Assembly: GCA_024699205.1 (NCBI GenBank) | Contig: JAILQA010000126.1 | Coordinates: 1-5,594 of the forward strand | Length of the DNA stretch: 5,594 nucleotides | Origin: Treponema sp. | GTDB lineage: Bacteria > Spirochaetota > Spirochaetia > Treponematales > Treponemataceae | Direction: 5' to 3' | Shown here: piece by piece, positions 1-4,742 of the stretch | Layout of the letters: each line of letters begins with the position of its first letter | How positions within the stretch are numbered: position 1 is the first letter of the stretch | Made by a program: the position numbers and the translations under genes | The notes under the pieces: generated by a model | Seen by the model: only the letters and a program-made list of their open reading frames with translations | Databases searched by the model: none | Told to the model about the DNA's origin: nothing

Positions 1-1034
1 GTCATTCCTTTAAGTGTCCAGGCAAGAGTAAGAATAAGAATAGCAGGAACCATTGCTTTAAATCCGTCAGGTACACATTCCATTGCAGATTTGAAGCTGA
101 GAACCTTTCTGCAGATATAGAAAATTACAGTGATAATCAAAGAACCAAATGAACCAAGCATAAGTCCAACGGAAGCATCAGCATTAGAGAAGGCAATTAC
201 AAAGTGTAAATATGATTCAGAATCACTTGTAAAGAATCCGCCTGAATAAATAAGTCCGAGAACGCACAAAATAATAAGAACAACTACAGGAAGAACTAAG
301 TCAATTACTTTTCCTTTTGAATCCTTTGCAGCTTCATCTTCTTCTGTATCATCATTCATAATTGCAAGTGCTTTTTCGTATTTTGACATTTCACCATATT
401 CAAACTTCATGAATACCATTGCTGACATCATTATAATTGTGAACAAGGCATAGAAATTGAAAGGAATTGCCTTACAGAAAAGTGCGATACCATTTTCACC
501 TTCTGTTACAAAGCCTGAAACAGCTGCGGCCCAGGAAGATACAGGGGCGATGATACAAACAGGAGCTGCTGTTGAATCAATAAGATATGCAAGCTTTTCT
601 TTTGAAACGCCGTATTTATCTGTAACTGGTTTCATTACTGAACCAACAGTAAGACAGTTGAAATAGTCGTCAATAAAAATAAGGATTCCGAGAAGAATTG
701 TAGCGAACTGTGCGCCAACCTTTGATTTAATATGCTTTTTAGCCCAGTTTCCAAAAGCAGCAGAACCACCGGCTCTGTTCATCAAAGCAACCATAATTCC
801 AAGTATTACAAGGAATATTAAGATTCCGACATTGTATGAATCTGCCAGAGAACCAACAAAGCCGTCACTGAACACGTGGGTCATGAATCCTGTGAATCCA
901 CTTCCTGCATCGATTGCAAAAAATATACCGCCAAGAACGATACCGCAGAATAATGAAGAATAAACTTCCTTAGTGATGAGTGCCAGTGCAATAGCTAAGA
1001 TTGCAGGCACTAAAGCCCAAAATGTACCTGTCAT
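1..1034 (-). CDS. nhaC: NhaC-family Na+/H+ antiporter, C-terminus cut by window edge
   Basis: This is an integral inner-membrane transporter expected to exchange Na+ for H+ (or a related solute in the wider NhaC/MleN family). The 344 codons visible start at an ATG (1034-1032) preceded by AAAGGA 7 nt upstream. The N-terminal half shows hydrophobic spans around residues 5-20, 28-41, 68-86 and 110-121. Next comes the family's conserved core: IDDYFN at 121-126, TVGSVMKPVTDKYGVSKEKLAY at about 129-150, then DSTAAPVCIIAPVSSWAA at 153-170. The Asp pair 122-123 and Asp153 are the likely charged transport-site residues. A hydrophilic acidic loop (about 213-242, rich in Asp, Glu and Lys) is probably cytoplasmic, and further spans follow at 244-262, 290-308 and 327-340. 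Family members usually run to about 430-520 residues, so the missing part is the last quarter or so. It lies 17 bp after a small gene on the same strand and is probably co-transcribed with it. The family is secure; the exact substrate is not. Confidence 0.9.
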   Translation of the reverse strand, partial: MTGTFWALVPAILAIALALITKEVYSSLFCGIVLGGIFFAIDAGSGFTGFMTHVFSDGFVGSLADSYNVGILIFLVILGIMVALMNRAGGSAAFGNWAKKHIKSKVGAQFATILLGILIFIDDYFNCLTVGSVMKPVTDKYGVSKEKLAYLIDSTAAPVCIIAPVSSWAAAVSGFVTEGENGIALFCKAIPFNFYALFTIIMMSAMVFMKFEYGEMSKYEKALAIMNDDTEEDEAAKDSKGKVIDLVLPVVVLIILCVLGLIYSGGFFTSDSESYLHFVIAFSNADASVGLMLGSFGSLIITVIFYICRKVLSFKSAMECVPDGFKAMVPAILILTLAWTLKGM

Positions 1035-1051
1035 TTTATATTCCTTTTATT

Positions 1052-1213
1052 TTAGTTTTTTAGTTTCTTAAAATCTGTATTAAGAGGGTCTGTTACGCCT
1101 TCTTTTTCAAGTTTTTCTAATACTTTGATGAGATATTCGATAACATCAAGTAAGCCGGCTGCTGTATAGGTTCTGATTTTTTTTAATGAATCAATAGCCT
1201 CACGATTTGTCAT
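1052..1213 (-). CDS. Uncharacterised 53-residue protein upstream of nhaC
   Basis: I do not recognise this small gene. It runs from an ATG at 1213-1211 to a TAA at 1054-1052. Its start is set by AGGAGGA with a 4-nt gap, the strongest ribosome-binding site in the window. The protein begins MTNREAIDSL and has one long, probably amphipathic helix over about residues 9-39 (LKKIRTY, then LLDVIEYLIKVLEKLEKEG), with leucine/isoleucine spacing that could support a coiled coil. The tail (40-53) is polar and ends in Lys-rich LKN. It has no signal peptide, no clear membrane span, and no Cys or His metal site. It lies between a good promoter and nhaC, with only 17 bp to the antiporter start. It could therefore be a small partner or regulator of the transporter, or merely a leader gene that helps translate it. 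Coding status is inferred from the ribosome-binding site, clean frame and operon position, not from homology. Confidence 0.72.
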   Translation of the reverse strand: MTNREAIDSLKKIRTYTAAGLLDVIEYLIKVLEKLEKEGVTDPLNTDFKKLKN

Positions 1214-1217
1214 AAAA

Positions 1218-1224
1218 TCCTCCT
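1218..1224 (-). promoter_or_regulatory. Strong ribosome-binding site of the 53-residue gene
   Basis: On the minus strand this reads AGGAGGA, a nearly full anti-16S match, 4 nt before the ATG at 1213. It is the main evidence that the short reading frame at 1052-1213 is translated. Just upstream on the transcript is an uninterrupted run of ten A (plus-strand T at 1227-1236). Confidence 0.8.
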
Positions 1225-1256
1225 TATTTTTTTTTTGATATTATGATAATAGTAAA

Positions 1257-1285
1257 ATTATAACATAGAAATTGGTGAATGAAAA
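1257..1285 (-). promoter_or_regulatory. Extended -10 promoter for the small gene and nhaC
   Basis: On the minus strand the -10 box is a perfect TATAAT (1262-1257), preceded by TGT, which gives the extended TGn element. The -35 box is TTTTCA (1285-1280), 4 of 6 matches to TTGACA, at the ideal 17-bp spacing. Transcription would start near 1250, leaving a leader of about 37 nt that carries the A10 tract and the AGGAGGA site. This looks like a housekeeping sigma-70 promoter. Confidence 0.75.
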
Positions 1286-1292
1286 ATCAATT

Positions 1293-1336
1293 TTGAAGGA
1301 ATATTGAAAGAGATTTGAATGATTTCTGAAATAACA
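1293..1336. repeat. Four TTGAA direct repeats at an 11-bp period
   Basis: TTGAA starts at 1293, 1304 and 1315, and CTGAA at 1326, each exactly 11 bp after the last. A weaker TTAAT continues the phase at 1337. The array fills the 58 bp between the -35 boxes of the two divergent promoters (1280-1285 minus, 1344-1349 plus). Repeats in helical phase suggest sites bound on one face of the DNA, or intrinsic curvature acting as an upstream promoter element. Chance in AT-rich DNA is possible. Confidence 0.45.
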
Positions 1337-1345
1337 TTAATCATT
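1318..1345. repeat. Dyad AATGATT / AATCATT overlapping the parE -35 box
   Basis: AATGATT (1318-1324) and its exact complement AATCATT (1339-1345) are 7-bp arms whose centres are 21 bp apart, about two helical turns. The right arm enters the -35 box by 2 bp, so a dimeric repressor could bind here. The arms are AT-rich and short, so this could be chance. Confidence 0.25.
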
Positions 1346-1372
1346 GAAAAAAGGGGAAAAATGAATTATACT
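1344..1372 (+). promoter_or_regulatory. Sigma-70 promoter of parE
   Basis: TTGAAA (1344-1349, 5 of 6 matches) and TATACT (1367-1372, 5 of 6) are separated by exactly 17 bp. Transcription should begin near 1379, giving a leader of about 35 nt before the ATG at 1415. The leader contains the palindrome at 1388-1402. Confidence 0.75.
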
Positions 1373-1387
1373 ATACGAAAAATGGGT

Positions 1388-1402
1388 GGCACAAATTGTG
1401 CC
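1388..1402 (+). promoter_or_regulatory. 15-bp palindrome in the parE leader, abutting the ribosome-binding site
   Basis: GGCACAAATTGTGCC has 7-nt perfect arms around a central A. In DNA it looks like an operator for a dimeric regulator just downstream of the transcription start. In RNA it could form a GGCACA/TGTGCC stem with a 3-nt loop that ends exactly where the ribosome-binding site GGGGGA (1403-1408) begins. Either role would affect parE expression. The symmetry is plain in the sequence; the function is inferred. Confidence 0.5.
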
Positions 1403-1414
1403 GGGGGAAAATAA

Positions 1415-3280
1415 ATGGCAGTAAAAAAAGAAGCAGCTCCCGCTGTTTACGATGAAAGTTCCATTCAGCATCTTGAAGGATTGGAGCATATACGCTTACG
1501 TCCTGGAATGTATATCGGTTCTCTTGGTGACGGTTCAAATGAAAATGATGGTATCTATATTCTCTTAAAAGAAGGAATTGATAACTCTGTTGATGAGTTT
1601 TCTCAGGGCTTTGGTAAAAAAATCGATATAGAAATTAAAGACGGACGTGTAAAAATTCGCGATTACGGACGTGGTATTCCTCTTGGAAAACTGGAAGATT
1701 GTGTTTCCAATGTAAATACTGGTGCAAAATATAACAGCTCTGTATTCAAGCAGGCAATTGGTATGAATGGTGTTGGTATTAAAGCTACTAATGCACTTTC
1801 TTCATATTTCCGTGCTGCTTCTATCCGTGATGGAAAGATGGCTGTTGTTGAGTTTAAAAAAGGTGAAAAAATCAAATCAGCTACAGGGAATGCAAAACCA
1901 GGCGCTCAAAACGGAACTTACCTTGAGTTTGAACCAGATGCAGAATTGTTCGGTAAATATTCATTCAATATGGAATATATTGAAAAACGTCTCTGGAACT
2001 ATGCCTATCTTAATCCGGGCTTAAAGCTTAAATGTAATGGCAAAGAATACATAAGCGAAAACGGAATTGAAGACCTGCTTCTTAATGAAATGGGCGGAAA
2101 AAACAAAGCTTTGTATCCTCTCTTGAATTATAAAGGAAAGAATCTTCAGTTTGTATTAACTCATACGGCAAGTCTTGATAAATATGTTTATTCTTTTGTA
2201 AACGGTCAGAGTACAGAAGATGGTGGAACTCATGTGACCGCGTTTTTGGATGGCTTTGCAAAAGGTATCAATGAATATTTTAAGAAGGATTATGATATAA
2301 AGGATGTTACAGCCGGTCTGATTGTTGCATTAAAAATCGGACTTGATAATCCTATGTTTACCTCTCAGACAAAAAATAAACTTGGAAACGTAGAAATCCG
2401 TGCTCCTATCATTAAGGAAGTTCAACTGGCTGTTGATGACTGGCTCCGACATAATCCTGATGTTGCTGGTGGTCTTGAAGATAAAATTATAAAAAATCAG
2501 AAGGCCAGGGCAGAAATAAATAGCGTTACCGAAAAACAGGTTCGTGAAGCCGCTAAATCGGTAATGCTTAAGATTCCAAAATTAAAGGACTGCCGCTATC
2601 ATCTTCAGGATGGAAAGAAGGGTGAAAACTCCATGATTTTCATTACTGAGGGAGATTCAGCTACTGGTTCCATGGTAGGAAGTCGTGATGTTTCTTATCA
2701 GGCAATTTTCAGTCTTAAGGGAAAGCCGGAGAATATGTACGGACGTAAAAAATCCGCCCTTTTTGAAAATGAAGAATTAAAAAATCTTACTTTCAGTCTG
2801 GGCTTGCAGAAAGATATTGAAGGTTTACGCTACGATAAAATCATCATTGCAACCGATGCCGATAACGACGGTTATCATATCCGAAACCTTGTAATGACAT
2901 ATCTTCTCCTTTATTTTGAAGAACTTGTTCTTACCGGTCATGTATTTATTCTTGAAACTCCGCTTTTCCGTGTGCGCAATAAGTCAAAAACCGTTTACTG
3001 CTACAGCGAAGAAAGTCGTGATAAGGAAATAAAAAAACTGGGACGAGGTGTAGAAGTAACTCGATTCAAGGGATTGGGAGAAATCAGTCCTTCTGAGTTC
3101 GGTCAGTTTATTTTCCCAAGAAAAGAAGGGGAAAGCGAAGATAAAGGAATGCATCTTACACCGGTTACTATTCAGGCTCTTAAAAATGTGCCGGAAGTTC
3201 TTAAGTTCTATATGGGAAAAAATACCCCTGAACGCCGCGACTTTATCGTTCATCACCTTGCAAGCGAAATTGATGCATAA
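1415..3280 (+). CDS. parE: Type IIA DNA topoisomerase subunit B (ParE-like, topoisomerase IV)
   Basis: This is the ATPase/TOPRIM subunit of a type IIA topoisomerase, which drives ATP-dependent strand passage with a ParC/GyrA-type partner to decatenate or relax chromosomes. It looks complete at 621 residues. The GHKL ATPase domain shows RLRPGMYIG (27-35), LLKEGIDNSVDEF (50-62, catalytic Glu53, Mg-binding Asn57), DYGRGIP (83-89) and the ATP lid GMNGVGIKATNALSS (116-130). The transducer domain has NGQSTEDGGTH (263-273) and the QTK loop (318-320). The TOPRIM domain has EGDSA (412-416, Glu412) and DADNDG (481-486, Asp481/483/485), then RFKGLGE (550-556). DYGRGIP instead of DNGRGIP, and LLKE before the Mg-binding Asn, are as I recall features of the Bacteroidetes/spirochaete ParE clade, so ParE fits better than GyrB. 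The ATG follows GGGGGA by 6 nt. No parC lies in the window; the partner must be encoded elsewhere. The family is certain; ParE versus a second GyrB is likely but not proven. Confidence 0.93.
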   Translation: MAVKKEAAPAVYDESSIQHLEGLEHIRLRPGMYIGSLGDGSNENDGIYILLKEGIDNSVDEFSQGFGKKIDIEIKDGRVKIRDYGRGIPLGKLEDCVSNVNTGAKYNSSVFKQAIGMNGVGIKATNALSSYFRAASIRDGKMAVVEFKKGEKIKSATGNAKPGAQNGTYLEFEPDAELFGKYSFNMEYIEKRLWNYAYLNPGLKLKCNGKEYISENGIEDLLLNEMGGKNKALYPLLNYKGKNLQFVLTHTASLDKYVYSFVNGQSTEDGGTHVTAFLDGFAKGINEYFKKDYDIKDVTAGLIVALKIGLDNPMFTSQTKNKLGNVEIRAPIIKEVQLAVDDWLRHNPDVAGGLEDKIIKNQKARAEINSVTEKQVREAAKSVMLKIPKLKDCRYHLQDGKKGENSMIFITEGDSATGSMVGSRDVSYQAIFSLKGKPENMYGRKKSALFENEELKNLTFSLGLQKDIEGLRYDKIIIATDADNDGYHIRNLVMTYLLLYFEELVLTGHVFILETPLFRVRNKSKTVYCYSEESRDKEIKKLGRGVEVTRFKGLGEISPSEFGQFIFPRKEGESEDKGMHLTPVTIQALKNVPEVLKFYMGKNTPERRDFIVHHLASEIDA

Positions 3281-3281
3281 G

Positions 3282-3310
3282 GCAAGAGACATAGTGCAAG
3301 AGGCAGTAGT
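3282..3310. repeat. Two-copy imperfect tandem repeat of 14-15 bp after parE
   Basis: GCAAGAGACATAGT (3282-3295) is followed directly by GCAAGAGGCAGTAGT (3296-3310), differing by one substitution and one inserted G. It begins 1 bp after the parE stop and runs up to the candidate promoter of the next gene. It looks like a small local duplication. I see no convincing terminator hairpin here. Confidence 0.5.
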
Positions 3311-3335
3311 CTAATCTCATTTTTTGTAATATAAT
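3307..3335 (+). promoter_or_regulatory. Candidate promoter of the argF-ACT operon
   Basis: A perfect TATAAT -10 box lies at 3330-3335, with a weak -35 (TAGTCT, 3 of 6 matches) at 17-bp spacing. The leader would be about 30 nt, with GAGG at 3361-3364 serving as ribosome-binding site 7 nt before the ATG at 3372. No clear ARG-box (ArgR operator) was found. The weak -35 suggests dependence on an activator, or simply a modest promoter; read-through from parE is also possible. Confidence 0.5.
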
Positions 3336-3371
3336 AGTGCTTTCATAAAAAGTATTTAGCGAGGTTCTGTT

Positions 3372-4364
3372 ATGGATTTGAAAGGACGCAATTTTCTGAC
3401 ACTTAAAGATTTTTCGGCAGAAGAAATTATCGGTCTGCTTGATTTGGCAGAGGATTTAAAAGCAAAAAAGAAACACGGTATTCCTGTTGATATTCACAGA
3501 GGAAAAAATATTGCCCTCATTTTTGAAAAGACAAGTACCCGCACCCGTTGTGCTTTTGAAGTTGCTGCTCATGATCTTGGAATATGCACGACTTATCTGG
3601 CTGAAGGTTCACAGATTGGAAAAAAGGAAAGTATTGCTGATACTGCACGCGTTCTTGGCAGAATGTTTGATGGAATAGAGTACAGAGGTTTTGAACAGTC
3701 TCTTGTTGAAGATTTGGCTAAATATTCTGGTGTAGTTGTCTGGAATGGTCTTACCAATGAATATCACCCGACTCAAATGCTTGCCGATATGCTTACAATC
3801 CGTGAGCACTATGGAAAACTTAAAGGTTTAAAACTCGTTTATTACGGAGATGCCCGCTACAACATTGGAAATTCACTTTGTATTGTTTGTTCAAAGTTAG
3901 GCTTGAATCTTACCTTGTGTGCTCCTGCTAAATATTTCCCAGCTGCTTCTCTTATTGAGGAATGTGGCAAATGGTGCAAAGAAAGCGGTGGTTCAATCAC
4001 TCTGGAATCTGATATTGATAAGGCTACTTCTGGAGCTGATATTCTTTACACCGATGTTTGGGTAAGTATGGGAGAACCAGATGAAGTATGGGCAGAAAGA
4101 ATTGCCGATTTAAAACCTTATCAGGTAAATAAAGAAGTTTTGAATAAAGCAAAGCCGACTGCAATTTTCATGCATGATTTGCCTTCTTTCCATGATTTAA
4201 ATACTAAGATTGGAAAAGAGATTTGTGAAAAGTTTGGTCTTACTGCGATGGAAGTTACAGACGATGTTTTTGAAAGCAGTCAATCTGTGGTTTTTGATGA
4301 GGCTGAAAACCGTATGCATACAATAAAGGCAGTTATCGCTGCAACATTGGGCAACAATTTTTAG
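3372..4364 (+). CDS. argF: Ornithine carbamoyltransferase with altered HCLP motif
   Basis: This cytoplasmic enzyme joins carbamoyl phosphate and ornithine to citrulline in arginine synthesis, or runs in reverse in the arginine deiminase pathway (then called arcB). The 330-residue length matches the family. The carbamoyl-phosphate domain shows [13 protein letters not shown] (51-63; STRTR 55-59), [18 protein letters not shown] (80-97) and HPTQ (132-135). The ornithine domain shows GDARYN (159-164), TDVWVSMGE (227-235, with Asp228 and the SMG loop) and ENRMHTIKA (312-320, Arg314). Two positions differ from the usual pattern. GDARNN reads GDARYN, keeping the second, ornithine-binding Asn164. HCLPAFHD reads HDLPSFHD, so the conserved Cys is Asp269. 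The codon is GAT, two changes from a Cys codon, so a single read error is unlikely. No arcA, arcC or other arg genes are present, so direction cannot be told. A related carbamoyltransferase with a shifted substrate is possible, but overall the sequence follows true OTCs closely. Confidence 0.92.
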   Translation: MDLKGRNFLTLKDFSAEEIIGLLDLAEDLKAKKKHGIPVDIHRGKNIALIFEKTSTRTRCAFEVAAHDLGICTTYLAEGSQIGKKESIADTARVLGRMFDGIEYRGFEQSLVEDLAKYSGVVVWNGLTNEYHPTQMLADMLTIREHYGKLKGLKLVYYGDARYNIGNSLCIVCSKLGLNLTLCAPAKYFPAASLIEECGKWCKESGGSITLESDIDKATSGADILYTDVWVSMGEPDEVWAERIADLKPYQVNKEVLNKAKPTAIFMHDLPSFHDLNTKIGKEICEKFGLTAMEVTDDVFESSQSVVFDEAENRMHTIKAVIAATLGNNF

Positions 4365-4373
4365 GAGATTTTT

Positions 4374-4643
4374 ATGAATGCAATTATTACTGTAGTAGGT
4401 TCAGATAAAGTTGGTATTATAGCAAAGGTTTCTGCTTTTCTTTCAGAGCATAAAATTAACATTGCAGATATTACCCAGACTATTCTTTCGGGCAATTTTG
4501 TTATGATGATGATGGTAGAAATGGACAGCAGCGATATTTCTGTTGATGAAATGCGTACCTCTATGAATACCCTGGCCACCGAAATGGGCGTAGAAATCAA
4601 CATCATGAGTGAAAAAGTTTTTTCCGCAATGCACAGGGTATAA
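4374..4643 (+). CDS. ACT-domain protein, UPF0237 family
   Basis: This 89-residue protein is a single ACT domain, a small amino-acid-binding regulatory fold that works as a dimer. It follows the UPF0237 pattern from end to end: VVGSDKVGIIAKVSAFLSE (7-25, with the DKVGI ligand-loop motif), NIADITQTI (29-37), a Met-rich strand VMMMMVEM (43-50), and the family's closing motif KVFSAMHRV (81-89; usually EIFDAMHRI). Length equals the family norm. The start is fixed by AGGAGA (4363-4368), which overlaps the argF stop codon, and only 9 nt separate the genes, so translational coupling is likely. UPF0237 genes commonly sit beside a UPF0210 (DUF711) gene. That neighbour is absent here: the next gene is convergent and unrelated. 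The family is related to GcvR-type regulators, but the ligand and target are unknown. Sensing an amino acid of the arginine/ornithine route is a guess from position only. Confidence 0.9.
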   Translation: MNAIITVVGSDKVGIIAKVSAFLSEHKINIADITQTILSGNFVMMMMVEMDSSDISVDEMRTSMNTLATEMGVEINIMSEKVFSAMHRV

Positions 4644-4668
4644 CAGTTTTTACGTCAGTAAAAACTGT
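4643..4668. terminator. 11-bp perfect hairpin between convergent genes, possible terminator
   Basis: ACAGTTTTTAC (4643-4653) and GTAAAAACTGT (4658-4668) form a perfect 11-bp stem with a GTCA loop, starting at the last base of the ACT gene's stop codon. The position suits transcription termination for both converging genes. However, neither strand has a T tract after the stem and most pairs are A-T, so it is not a standard intrinsic terminator. An mRNA 3'-end stabiliser is the alternative. Confidence 0.5.
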
Positions 4669-4670
4669 AA

Positions 4671-4716
4671 GCGGCGGAATAACAATGGAAGTTATAAATG
4701 CAAGTGTCACCGCCGC
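4671..4716. repeat. GC-rich inverted repeat enclosing a smaller hairpin
   Basis: GCGGCGG (4671-4677) is complementary to CCGCCGC (4710-4716). Within the 32-nt interior, ATAAC (4679-4683) pairs with GTTAT (4691-4695). The all-GC arms stand out in AT-rich DNA. With the hairpin 2 bp to its left, this gives two consecutive structures in the 99-bp convergent gap. It may act in termination in both directions or be a dispersed palindromic element; the sequence alone does not decide. Confidence 0.45.
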
Positions 4717-4742
4717 CAGCTATGCACCGAGTATAAGTGCCG

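Noticed and set aside
457..666. Plus-strand 69-codon frame inside the antiporter gene
   Set aside because: It is antisense to the conserved NhaC core, lacks a ribosome-binding site and has no recognisable domain.
3281..3330. Intrinsic terminator after parE, suggested by TTTTTT at about 3321
   Set aside because: Only 4-bp stems such as AGAC/GTCT with long loops can be drawn before the T run, which is too weak to call.
3336..3371. ArgR operator (ARG box) before argF
   Set aside because: No TNTGAAT/ATTCANA-like dyad is present around the candidate promoter; only general AT-richness is seen.
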